Of a DNA stretch of 64,000 nt, positions 30,393 through 43,600 are shown in pieces. The stretch's first letter is position 1. Every line of letters starts with the position of its first letter. The translations under genes and the position numbers were made by a program. The notes under the pieces were generated by a model. That model searched no databases and was not told the DNA's origin. It worked only from the letters and a program-made list of their open reading frames with translations. The stretch is from Pelodera strongyloides (taxonomy: Eukaryota > Nematoda > Chromadorea > Rhabditida > Rhabditidae), in assembly GCA_036852015.1 (NCBI GenBank), contig JAANDG010000197.1:62001-126000 (forward strand), in the 5' to 3' direction.

Positions 30393-33280
30393 GCGTCACT
30401 TCATGAAGTGGACAAACATTCCCACATGTCACAACATTCACGCAACATTTAACTGAAAGTAGTGCCGTGACCGGCTGGCTGACCAACGACGTCGGATGGT
30501 AAGATAAAGTACAGGATAACCAATAACACAATAACAGATCAGCTATAAATATATATACACACACACAACACAATATACCAAAGAAAGCGAACAAATTTCA
30601 TGAAGCAATAACAACGGAAGTAAGTGGAAAAACAAGTGAAAACGGAAGTAGAACACTATCGCTCCAAAAGAGCGGCACGAATAAACAATTCTAGTCAAAA
30701 TAGAAAGGCCTGGCAGCTCTACAGTATCCACATACTCATTCCACCTTTCCAGCGCTTTAGTCTGCGCAGGCTTTTTCTTCCGACACCGTTAGCCGAAACG
30801 TCATCTCTCAAGTATTCTTTCGTTGTCTGTCAGGAGCGCATACATAGGAACCACTGGAACCAACGCCCAATACTCTGAAAAAATAAACTTCAGTACCGAA
30901 CCGGGTGCCTTCGAAAAATGTTAACCATGCCACCGTGATACTCCTAACCAAATACAAAATTACACTGCTCAATGCCCACGAAGTTCGCACATCTGAGAAA
31001 TACTGGATAGCGAAGCACATAACGTAGTAACGCCAATTTTCTGTCCCCTCCTCGTACGCCTCAACACTGGGCATAAACTAATGCGCCAATGCCACACCGA
31101 CCACCTACTGAACATCGGATTTCCGATTTAATTTTGGTGAAATGTTTCCTACAGCCTACAGACCCTTTCCGAGATATTGACTATATCTGGCAACCAACTT
31201 AACATTGCATGTATTTGCCTGAAAAAGCAACGTTTATAGCCATATGATACGCATCGAAATTGTACGCTGTCTCAAAGCATTCCAACACAAAAGTCAACGT
31301 ACATTTATGTGTACTGTAGTCATCTAATTTCAGACTCAAATCTGTAACCTCGTTCTGTTCTCACTCCCCTTACCCAAAGTGGTAATCCAACGCTGGATTT
31401 GCCGCAAACATTTCTAAAGTGCACGCTTGCTTCACCCACAAATCACAAAAAAAGGTATCGAACCTGGGGAATAGAAAATGTCGAGCGAGACTGGAGACCA
31501 AGTGACACAGTCCAGTTCTGCAAAAATCCCCATCAAAGGAAAAGAGCGCATCCTTCTCCCTGGCTGTACCGCTCACTCCCTCCAGGGCTCGATACTTCCT
31601 ATCGACTGGGCACCACTAAAAACCAAAGTAAGGGCGGGTGGGTGGGACACACTGGTAAACGCCTTTACAGAACGCCAAAACTTAGAACGGCTCAAATTAG
31701 CCGTGCACTGCACATGGGCAAATAGCCTAGAATGATTTGGGCATGCTCCCACTTTGCTTATAATGGCCTCGACCACGCCCACTTTTGCATGACTGCGAGG
31801 CAGCTCTCGCATAATCAATCGATATTTTCACTGAAAGCGTGCAACAAAAATTGGGCTGCCACGCAAACAAACAATCAATAACCGCTTGATGCATGCCTTT
31901 TTGCAAAACTAGACATTTTCATTTCGCTCGTACCTCACTTCATGAAAACTAGAGTTTTGCAAAAAAGACAAAGACTAGAATCGACAAAGCTCCATAATTT
32001 TTGGGCAAAAATTATGGAGTAACTTAAGCGTGTAATAGTCCAAATGAGGAAAGGAACACAAAAAATTAACTCAAAGTGCCAATATTTCCCTTGAACTTAG
32101 CATTCGTAACTTCATTAGCAAGCAAAATAACACAATTTCACTTCGTTAATCAGCGGTATCACTCAGTCAGCGTCTTAGAATACAACTGCGACGTAACGCA
32201 TTAGCCAACAGTACACACGGAAACAACAGGTGATACTCGGCTACCCACCATCTTTGCGCGAAACCATCAACTCCACATCAGTCGTCCATCCTTGTGAGAA
32301 GAATCCGTCTTCCTTGTCTGGCCCATAAAGGAAGCCTATAAACTGCTTGGTAGGCATCCAGTCTCTAAAAAACACCAAAACACGTGTACACTGATGCTCC
32401 AATCGTCATAATCGCTAACACTACTCATCTCGTCCGCCTTCTGTTCAAAATCTCTAGGAATACACTGTAAAAAGCAATCCGAAACTCTTTCGCAATTTTA
32501 TACAAGTAAACCATAATATCTGAACGGCTGCTAGGTTGTCTGTCCGAAATCTAGAAACACTCCCGCACTTCGCGCACGATGTATTTAAACCGAATTATAT
32601 CGCCAAAATATTCTGGGAGGCATTTTTAGTGGAGTTTAGATTCACTCCTCTGAATTCTAATCAAAAATTACGGCTCCCCTAGCAAATATGGACGCATTCG
32701 TGTAAAAAACCGGACATAAACGAACACCTCTCAGGGAAACAAACAAAAGGGGTTTCTAAAACGTACTTCTCTCGCTCAAATCAAGTTCAATACGCACACT
32801 CTCGCATGTGCTCCCGGAACCCCCGTCTTATTGCCATACTCCGACATTCGCCAGTCATTGACTCTGTCCCTCTTCCCTTTCTGCTCGCCTAGTAGCCTAA
32901 AATAATTGACACAGAAGTTCACAGCACTGAAGTAACTCCCTAACTCCCTAACAGATCCTCCTAACACTTGTTCTTCATGCACTTTCCTAATTCTCTAAAC
33001 TTGACGCAACAGCAATGAATTCCATAAACCGTAACCTCCATTCCTCCTTTGCCACCTCAATCCTAATACCACATTCGAAAAACTCTTTCGAAAAATCATA
33101 CTTCCTTGACAACCCACCGGTTCTTAAAATACTCCCTTCCATCTTATCTTGAAACACAAGCGGCCGAGCCTGGGGCGCAGAAATCCTCTTGGTGACAGAA
33201 TTCTCCGCAGTAAAGAAGGCGAAACGTGCCTTCCGAACCTGTGAGACAGCCACCCCAACAACCATATCTAAATAAACAAA
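30393..33280. other. unique segment between the duplicated blocks, no gene recognised
   Basis: About 2.9 kb with no known repeat family and no MITE copy. A plus-strand ORF at 31478-31735 (beginning MSSETGDQVTQSSSAK) is the most protein-like stretch but matches nothing I know. A minus-strand ORF at 33397-32987 overlaps the start of the degenerate array. Confidence 0.3.
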
Positions 33281-34110
33281 ATCAGTCGTTGGTCTCCCAA
33301 ACACGATCCACAAAAGCAAAGCCGCGAAAAAACATACATCTTTCACGTATACGCGAATGCAAAACGTCAATCGAATCACGGAATTGACGGAACCCAAAAC
33401 AAAATCGGAAGCTAATGTAGAACACGAAGCCGGACAAAGGCCATCCTAGGGTAGACTTATCAGTAAGCCAATATACCTAAGCAAAATCCCCAAAAACATA
33501 CAAAACAGAGCTTCGTAGGAAGGACTATATCAATCCTCCAATATATCCTAATAACCAAAATCAATCATTCTTCCCAAACTCGATCCACCAAAATACACAC
33601 ATACTCCGCACACGCGAATGTAGTCTTCCGAGACACGAATAGACTACCAAAACGAAATAGGCTGCGAATGTAAACGAAAAACAGGACATCGTAGGGGGAA
33701 TGAAATCCATAATACAAAATATCCAAATATCCAAAATCCACTGTTCGCTCCTGATCCAACAAACCACAGAATCCATGCACCACGCATGCCCGAATGTAGC
33801 CTTACGAGGCTCGCAAAACGAAGGAAGAATCCCAAAACGACATCAGTTACAAACATAGGCCGCAAAAACAGAGCGTCATAATGGTGATTATATCCATAAT
33901 TCACAAATCCACAGATCGTCTCCAAGCCTGTCGTCTCCCAAACATGTACGCAAAAGTAGCCTTGTGCTTGTGAGACTCGAAAATCGCTGCCCGGATCCCA
34001 AAATGAGCGGTTGCACACAAAGCAGGACATCGTAGGATGGGATATACCAATAATCCACTACATCTCCATAACCAGGTACATCGTTTGCCTCCAAAACGAT
34101 CCACAAAAAA
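33280..34110. repeat. degenerate tandem array, period roughly 160-177 bp
   Basis: At least four units recognised by a series of shared landmarks: CCCAAACTCGATCCAC, then GCGAATGTAG with a CGAGAC/CGAGGC motif, then ACAGGACATCGTAGG and CCATAAT. Landmark spacing between consecutive units is 177 and 160 bp. Overlapping minus-strand ORFs are by-products of the repetition. Confidence 0.6.
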
Positions 34111-34123
34111 CAAAAAACGCCAA

Positions 34124-34670
34124 AGCCCGAGCGGGCATAGGTAGCTCGGGGTTTCTTACTTAATCAATACATAGGCTGGGCGGTGTCCTACTCGGCTCCC
34201 AACGATTCCCTTCAGAAACAAATAAATCGAATGATGCGAAAAAAGGCACTGCAAGGGCTGTGCACGTTGTTTCTACATAGCTTCCCTCGTCAAGAAGTTT
34301 CCCCAATTTCCTAATCTAAGAATTTGTGCTCCGTCGCCTCGGAATAAACAAAGAGTAGATTAATTAATAATTCTCTTGCTTTTGCACACTGTAAACAGTA
34401 TTTACTAACTACTATAATTAGTTTAATGATGCATCATAGACAATATAATTGTGTATAAGATTGACAAGAGATGATCCATTTTTTCTGTATTGCCATTTTT
34501 CTATATACCTTTGTAAAGTGATTTTTTTTCAGCTGCTATGATGACTATGGAAAAGTGGGTCTTGGGCAACGTGGGAAAACTGCTCTTCAGCGAAAAGTTC
34601 CACGACGTTGTATTCCAATTCCCGAATGTGAGTCGTTTGGTCACTTTGCTACGGTAACAATATGTAATAC
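34124..34670 (+). repeat. duplicated block, copy 2
   Basis: Second copy of 29877-30392. It differs mainly by one- and two-base deletions, plus an insertion of about 50 bp around 34450-34505 in the intron before the BTB exon. Confidence 0.85.
34528..34538 (+). promoter_or_regulatory. possible spliced-leader trans-splice acceptor
   Basis: A TTTTTTTTCAG tract ends 5 bases before the first ATG of the BTB gene, and no upstream in-frame exon is recognisable. That spacing is typical of nematode spliced-leader acceptors. An ordinary non-coding first exon would look the same. Confidence 0.35.
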
Positions 34671-37600
34671 GTAATTATTTTCTTTAGCGTAAAGTCGTTT
34701 AGAGTTTAGACGGCCAAATATATAAAGGAGAAAGTTTGACGCTTTGTTTATGATTTTGTTTGTTTTGCAACCGCTGCGTTTTTTCAACGGTTTGCGATAT
34801 AAAAAAAACGCCTAAGCGAACGATGCCAGAGTGCACCATAATTTGCGCCGCGTTCCAGAAGTGTAGATCATGACAGCTTGTGGTTTCATAACGATTATTG
34901 ACAACCTTTTTCAGGATGACAAGATTTTCGCTCATGCCATTATTCTCTCTTTTACTTCCACAGTATTTGATGCTCAACTCACCGGCCCATTAAAGGAGCG
35001 GAATATTAAAGTCACTGATTCGACTGCGGACACGTTCCGCGCTTTCTTACGGTAGGATTTTCTGTATTTTAGAATTTCCGAAAAAATTGCCAAGCAAAAG
35101 CATTTCCCGGGCTACCGAAGCCAGACAAATATCTGCCAGAAATTCTCAAGAATTCTGAATTATTAAAGGGACTGTCAAGCCGGTTTTGCATGTTGGGCGC
35201 ACAAAAAAGCTTGCGTTTTGAAGGTAAGGAAAGTGAAAATAAAAATGAACAAAAACTTTCACGTAAGAAGAAAAACAATTTCAAACTCCTCCAAAAAACT
35301 CCTTCATTATGGGATTCGAGTCGTGTGGACAGAACTAAGCCAAATCGCTGTCCACGGGACAGTTTGAATTACCGGCTCGCCGCAACGCCTCCGTTTGCGT
35401 GCGTTGCGGCGGGTTTTGTTCACGTTTATGACAAGATTTGAAATATTTTAATCTGCAGCCATTTTTCTGGGTATACTGTATTGTGCGCCGTTCGAGATTT
35501 ACTTAATCTGCGCCAGGAGATGGCTTTCTGTGCAGAACCCCCCTTGACATGCCTTTTAAGGACTTTGACAAGTCAACTTTGTACGTTTCAAAATACCTGT
35601 GACGGTATAGAAACCGTACAAAATGTATTTTTTTTTTCTGTCTACGGTAGCTCACCGGCAACAATTATGTTTTTGATGTTGTGGTGCAATCTGATAAACC
35701 TAAGAAAAATGAGAGTTTCTGGGAATCAAAAAAAAAGTAAAATAAGAGAAAGATAAAAAAAAGGTTGTGTTATTTAGTTGTCTGTATACCGGAGAGCTGC
35801 GTGCAACAAGTGACAATATGTTCGATCTCGCTTATTTGGCTGACAAGTGAGTTGGTTTAATTTTTGTCTTCAGGTTTTGTGTGAAATTTAAAGTGAAATA
35901 CCGGCCGGTTTTTGAAACACCGAGTACACTATAATGCTCATGCAGCTCATCGAGCTAAAATCGTGCAACTTAGCTACTTAGCATAAATACGTAAGAATTC
36001 AGTTGTCCACGATGCGTTTAAAAACCGGCTGATATTTCGCTTGAAAACTAGTGAAACTTTCTATTCTTGATTCTTGACTTCTTCACTCCCATTTAAAGCG
36101 AAATACCGGCCGATTTTTGAAACGCATCGTGGTCAGATGTATTTTTGTGCATTTATGCTAACTGGGGTCGAATTGGGGCCGATTTTTTATTCTAATTTAG
36201 GCTCATTTACTTATGCGGCATCAGAAAGCAGGCGTACGCAATGCGTTTCAAAAGCCCTCCGGTATTTCGCTTGTAAGACGTACGAGACAATATGTGAATT
36301 AACTTTATATTTCACAATTAGTTTATTGTCACATATTCATATTGGCTCGTAGTCTCAATGTTTACATCAACACACGTGTAACAACTGTCACTAGCTTTGT
36401 GTTTTGGTCATTCTTGTGTGTGCTATGGATAAAGCATCTGGCTAAAATATATGTTGTATTTATATTCTATACACATATTAATCGGATGGGCGAGCCCTCG
36501 TATTATTATTACACGCTCTAAAGCGAAATACCGGCCGGATTTTGAAACGCATCGCGTACCCCTATTTCTTATACATCATATGCAGATATGCAAATGAGCA
36601 TAAATTAGAATAAATAATAGACCCCAATTCGACCCCACTTAGCATAACTGCATAAGAATGCAGATATTTGATATGCGTTTCAAAAACCGGGTGGTATTTC
36701 GCTTTAATTTTTCTGGACGTTTGGGTGTTTCCGACGCTTTTTGTACAAGAGTGTGCATGCAAATGTACAAATACGTTTTTTTATATTAACAGTAGCTAAT
36801 GGCAAAAAACTAAAGTGTAGGAAAAAAAGTTAGCTAACGTGTAGGAAAAAAATGTTCAGATAGTTTTGCGATCAGTCAGAATTCCATACCGCTGTGCCGC
36901 CTGCGAAAGTAGTTAGAGAACACGTATACGCTGGTAGATGTAGAGTATAACACGCGGTTTGTGAAGCACATTCTGGATACACATACACAGTAATGCAAAT
37001 TGCGTTCTAATTATGTGGCCGTGTTGTGGGATATGCAAACAGACACACATGATTCATAAAACATGCGTTATATAACTTTAACCGCACTTTGCCCGGCCCA
37101 TTTTTTCCTACGTGTCCCATTTGTTTTTTCAAATGTCGCCCACATAACAAAAGGTTTAGGGAAATCTGTAAGACAGGCCAAGGCGCATGCGCTTATGATA
37201 CATTTCCATTTTTCTTTTAATTCGACTACAGTACAGTTTCAATGATTCCTAGGTCCTTATTTAGTTTTGTGTACATTGCTGTCTCTGCATAATATTATTT
37301 GATACACGCCTTGGTATTATTTTACAATTTAATAAATAAATAAATAAAGAAGCGGCTGGCAGACAATATGCGTAACATTTTCTATCGTTTTAGGTACATG
37401 CTTCCAAATATTACGGAGGAAATTGAAGTTTGTTTTGAATACGAACTCAAGGTTGAGTCTAACTTCTGCAAAATTTTCTGGCTCGACAAGCTTTCATACT
37501 TCAGCGATACCTACAAAGGGGATTTTCAAAAACGGTAAGTGAATTTCACGTGCCACTTGATTTTTTCACCTTGCAGTGCATGTGTTTGTTTCTAGTCTAG

Positions 37601-40600
37601 TTTTGTGTTTAGATGTGTGAACTACCATTTTTGCATGCAATTTTGTGTAGGACTTGAATGTTTAAAGCGTTATGCTAGCCGGTCTATAAACATATGCATA
37701 TTGTGCGATACGCGATACGCTTGCACTTTGCTATGTTCTGTGATTTCAGGCTGTTGACTCGTGCGGCGAAGTTGCTTACGTCGCCACTTTTTCTGGATTT
37801 GTGCGCAGACCAGGTGAGACATACATATGTGACATTGTCATTGTCATTGCACTGCCTGTCTGTATTAGTACCGCTGGCAAATTACGGGGAGTGTCGCGGC
37901 GAAACAACGAGAAAAATGGCGTGCAAGCCGCGTGACAACGGCGTGCAGGCGGGTATGAAAAAAGTGGCAATTGCGTGCAGGGTTGGGCAAAGTGGCCCGC
38001 CGTGGGTATGCGCGTGGGGTGACACCGGCCCACGCGGGACACGCCGGCTGCCACCCCACGTTGCCGCCTGCACGCCGAGACCACGCGGCTTGCACGCCGA
38101 AAAATGGTGGACCGTACCAGGCAGGTCCTAGACCTGTACTAAACCGATGCTAAATAATTACTAGAAACTGGTACCTACCGCATAGAATGCATTCCCAATC
38201 AACTAATAAACAATACTATAACACATGAATCATTATACAACAAATATAAAAACAAATCATTTATTCTTTTCGAGAAATAGCAAACACATAATTATAATGA
38301 AACAATGCACAAATCCACACATGGTAAACAAATCAGAATATATAAAAGAGTATATATAATATTAAATTATAATGATTAGAAGTGAAACTGATTGCCCTTC
38401 TGGTTTTCTACAGCACAGGAATTTTTTGCACATAATATGTGGGAACGTTTTGTAAAGATTACGCTTAGCGCATATCATACTGCATCTGAACTTAGGCGTC
38501 ATGCACTGAAACTTACATAGTAAACCTTAAAATATTTACAAGCATAATCTAGGTTATCGTGCGGTGTCCCCATCTGCAGCCGATCAGCATGTGGCTCGAG
38601 GTCCAGCAACGGCACAGCTTCGCCTAAAAGATAAAATATCAAGTAAAGCGCAATATAATCCTATTTAAAACCACATTTAAAATAAATTTAGTCAGGACAA
38701 CATTCATAATTAAGCTACACTTTCACATCACACCCAAATGGAGGTATTGCGCAAGATCAGCTAAAGCGAAATTGAGCTAAAGCGAACATGTAAGCTGCAA
38801 TAAGACACATACATTGTAGTAGTTCTTCTATTTACACTAGATAAACGAATGGGTACTTATTTACAAATAAATACATACCTATTTTTCATGGAAGCCGCGA
38901 AGATGTTTGCTGGCATGTTGTGCGCCTAGTTGGAGCTTCATTGGCACAACTAAAACACACTACTGTCAACAGTACAATAGAGATAGGAAAAGCGTTGGAT
39001 CGTCGGCTGGACTATCTTGAAGTATATAATGATTAATGATAAAAAGTATACCTGTTATTTAATTGAGCTGTCGGGTGTCGCCTGGACACTTGGCCACACG
39101 GTTGCATTCCATGTATTGTCCCAAAAAATCAAGGAACATTCGTCTTCTGCAAAGCCACATGACAATTCAACCTTTTATACAGCAATTTTATCTACTATAT
39201 TTCTTTCGTCACCATGTTCTTCTCAAATCTCAAAGCTTGCTGCAAAAACACAACTATAATGACCGAAAGTGAAAAAAATGAAAATATTAGACAAGACTTA
39301 CTGTATTTCCATTTGGTGGACAAAATCCATGGCCTGGCGCCTTCCCATGGGTGAAGCTAAATTGAGTGGTGACTGGTGACTTGAACAAAGGTAACACGAC
39401 CCTGGGTTCGCTGTTTGTAACCACTACAGTTCTAGATGTAAGAACAACATCACAGGAAAGTGAAAACCCCGATCACGGCCCGATTTTTTGAGGGACCTGA
39501 TCGGGGCGAAATCGGGGTTTTTAGTTTCCCATGTTATACCATTCACGTATGCAGGGAGTACAAACAAATAAATGCGTAACATAGGCTATACGCTATATCC
39601 TCATTTATGTTGATTAGTAACTGTGTAGTCGAATTAACTGATTTTATGACGAGAGTATGATAAATAAAAATCGAAATAAAAAGAAACCTATTACTCGATT
39701 TTCCGGGTCAGATCCGACTATAACGAGCGATTGCCACGACGTAGAAAATCTAAAAGGCACAGACATCAGACATCATTCAAGATACTAAACAAACTCAACG
39801 TTTAAGAACGGGGTTTTACCTTCATTCCGTATTTGGGTTAAATGCAATAGGCAAAGATAAATACCCTCTTTGGCTCGTGTCCATTTTACGTTGCGTCCGT
39901 CGAGAACGAGAACGGACAAAGCCTGAACAACATTCTTGAAATCAGAGCGGCAGGAGAGAAGTACAAGCAATTGATACACACGGACACAAAGATTCATAAC
40001 TAAATAAAGAAAATTGATGTAAAACGTAAATTTTCGAATAGTGCTTCATTTTGGGCAGTCTCCAGTACAAACACTGGCCGAAAACTTATTACTGAGACTA
40101 ATCATACATCTGGTTGGAGAAAAAATAAAAAAACATACATAAAACAAACGAACAACAAACTATTCAACCAAAAAACCAGCGAGGTGGATGGATGAAGGAT
40201 GACGAAAAAAATATTCACTGTGTGTCTGCTAACTCTAGTATGCTGCGCACTAGCTTGTCACTACGGTATATAGGACACTAATTTGGGAAATAATCGGTTG
40301 GCGTGCAAGCGGCGTGGGCACGGCGTGCAACTTGCACGCCGTACCCACGCCATTTCGTCTCGTGCTTTTGGCGTGCAAGCGGCTGGTATCGGCGGGCAAG
40401 TTGCACGCCGTACCGTTCCGCGTGCATTTTTGCACGCCACCACGTTGCCAAATGCACGCTGCACGCCGTTGTCACGCGGCTTGCACGCCAAGTTTCGTCA
40501 GTGAAGAAACTTTCGTTCTGGCCTGATAGTGTGAAACGTCGAAGCTAAATTGACTCAGGCCCACGTGCAAAAAGTTTTCCCCCAGGGTTTCTGTGATAAA

Positions 40601-43600
40601 TCTCTCGGATTACTCAAAATTGCGGAGCTTGAAAATGCGTTTCTGACAAGGGCAAAACTCAGCCAATAGGTAACTTATGAAAAATGCCGATGCCACACGA
40701 TAAGCAATATATAAGGTAAGATTTTATAAGAAAGATTATCTCAGGAACACCTTTCGCAAGCGAGATAAGTTTTTTTTCGGTCATTGTCACAGGCTACCAG
40801 AACTATAATTTCAATCGTCGTTTAGTGTAGTGGATAGGGCTTCTGACTGCGAAAAGGAAGGTCACGGGTTCGAATCCACGCTGCGGACATTATTTTTGCA
40901 TTTATAACTGTGATATTTTTCACATTTTAAAACGTAAATTATGGATGTAAAGAGTAACTGTTTCGCGTCTGTTCTACTTTAATAGTGTTCATAACACCTT
41001 CATGCACTATTTAAGTTAAAAAAACGGGATTTCATTTTTCCAATTTTTTCATGAAATCACTGATGCTACCCATAGGGGAAAATGTCAGTCGAAAATTAAA
41101 TGATGGAAACAACAATAAAAATGACTGTGAAGCATAACTTCGTAGTTTTAGAGTTTTATACGATTGAAAATTATGTACTCCAAGTTGATGCTCACGAAAT
41201 CCAAGTTCATGCTCATCCGAAACATATAATCGAAAAGATCAATCAGTCATATATAATAAAATATACATAATTTTCAATTGTATAAGACTCTAAAACTACG
41301 AAGTTATGCTTCACAGTCATTTTTATTGTTGTTTCCATCATTTAATTTTCGACTGACATTTTCCCCTATGGGTAGCATCAGTGATTTCATGAAAAAATTG
41401 GAAAAATGAAATCCCGTTTTTTAACTTAAATAGTGCATGAAGGTGTTATGAACACTATTAAAGTAGAACAGACGCGAAACAGTTACTCTTTACATCCATA
41501 ATTTAAGTTTTAAAATGTAAAAAATATCACAGTTATAAATGCAAAAATAATGTCCGCAGCGTGGATTCGAACCCGTGACCTTCCTTTTAGCAGTCAGAAG
41601 CCCTATCCACTACACTAAACGACGATTGAAATTATAGTTCTGGTAGCCTGTGACAATGACCGAAAAAAAACTTATCTCGCTTGTGAAAGGTGTTCCTGAG
41701 ATAATCTTTCTTATAAAATCTTACCTTATATATTGCTTATCGTGTGGCATCGGCAGATTTTTCATAAGTTACCTATTGGCCGAGTTTTGCCCTTGTGAGC
41801 CTAAAATACAATGAATACTTCTTGTTATTAATTCACCAATGTTGGCATATTCTTTTGAGTATCCAACCAGTTGCACGTCCAGAAACCCACTTTGGCTATT
41901 TTTGGGCGCTGAACTAGTTGTGGATCTTATTTTGCCAAAAAAAAAACGATATGGCCCGATCCGTGCCCGCCCGGTTATTTGAGGGTCTTGATCGGGCACA
42001 TATCGGGGTTTTTAGTTTCCCATGAAGTGTGCACCAAGTTGCGTCAGCAGTGAGGATGTTTTTCTTCATTACAGTATCCTTTCTCAGGTTGGCCAGCTGG
42101 TGCGCTGTAAAGACCTGGCTGTTCACGAGTTCGACCTCTATAAAGCAGTCGTTAGCTGGAACCATCCCGCTTGGAATTCTCTTGACTTGACGCGATCACT
42201 CCATTTGCGTTCGCGGCGTGCTCCTAGCGTTCGTGTATAAGGTCACATCAAGAAATTGTACTCTCTGTATGGGGGACGTTCGTATTTAATAATGTACAGT
42301 AGGCACGTGCCGAGCCTTAGGGCTAAGCACTGCTGTACATAATACGGTCACAGTATCATGTATCATCAATTGTTACAGGCAAAAAGTTGAACCGACCGCT
42401 ATTCAAATGCGCAAGCATGTGAAGGATTTTCTCCACGAGCTTCGTATGCCCACGCTCACTTACAATGAGCTGACAATGGCTGAAGGCGTCTGTAGGAATA
42501 ATCTTCTGCATCAAACGGTGAGTTTAGCGTTTAGCTCAGATTCGTGTTTTTCTAACAAAACTTTGACTGGAGGCCTAGAGCCCACGGGTGGGCCCCGGTG
42601 TGACGGGCCACCCATTTCGGGCCTAGCGCGTAATGCGATCTTCAACTTTGTATGTATTTTTGTTCGCTACATTGACCGACAGCGGACCCACTTCACTTGG
42701 CCCATGTCATTTGCGTGTGTAATGGGTGAGATGTAGGTAGCCCACCGGACAAGTTTCCCCATTCTTTTGTTCATTTGAGGAAATTCGTTGATTTAGGAGA
42801 AACAGTCACTGTTAATCTACTGCGCTGGTGACACGTCAGAAGCCGTCCCATTCAAAACTAGACCCCGTCGAGCAAGCTTAGAACTTATAGTTGCTTCGGC
42901 AAACAGGTAAGGAACGAAAAGGAGAGTGTCCGGTTATCAGCGGTTGTATGCACGAATGCTCGGAGTATGCTCCCAGTCTCCTGGGAGGTAGAGAAAGGGT
43001 GGGATCATGTGGATCAGAAACACGTAGACACAAGTTCTCCCACCCAGGGAGGCTCCCACTGTTCGTGCATACGGACACAGGCGGTGAAATATGGCTCTTT
43101 CATTTCCTATGCACTCGTTTGCCCACTGGCGGGGTGCGGACCCAGAATGCGCCAAGGGATACCGCACTGGAATTGTAATCCAGTATTTCACACCGTTTTA
43201 TTTTAGTGATGAATCTGGAACTGTGATCGAAAGTACGCACTCGACCTTCTTTGTGCCAAAATGCAACTTTCGATTGGTCGCCATAACATTCGTCATTGAT
43301 ATTGTTGATATGCCGGCAATTCCCGAAGGTTCAAAGCCTCTTCTCGTGAACGTGAGTTACTTCTTCCGTAAAAACAATACTTAAAACTTCCTTCCTCTAC
43401 TAATGTATATTGTATACTATATAAAGTGCTGAACAGATTAAAAGAAAACTTCCTTTAGTTGTGGATACCCATTTTAGTTCGAACTGAAGCCTGTTCCGAC
43501 TGGAAAGCATAAGGACAACACCACTGGGGCAGGCTGGAAGTTCAATTGGACACGGTCTTCGTTGAAGGCCGATAAGCAGAATCGCGTTGTTTATTGTTCT

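Larger units (their letters stand above)
40646..41796. repeat. near-perfect 1.15 kb inverted repeat with 531-533 bp arms
   Basis: Left arm 40646-41176, loop 41177-41263 and right arm 41264-41796. I see only scattered single-base differences over more than 500 bp. Each arm contains a tRNA-like sequence and then AT-rich DNA. No transposase is present. The near identity means it is recent or kept homogeneous by gene conversion. Confidence 0.85.

Noticed and set aside
32987..34113. Overlapping minus-strand ORFs of up to 136 codons
   Set aside because: Several frames are open at once across the degenerate 160-177-bp tandem array, which points to repeat structure rather than genes.
37770..38131. 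Extension of the BTB exon at 37750 into a 145-codon ORF
   Set aside because: The open frame past 37813 runs into the GC-rich word cluster. A GTGAGA donor at 37814 and the downstream BACK exon argue for splicing there.
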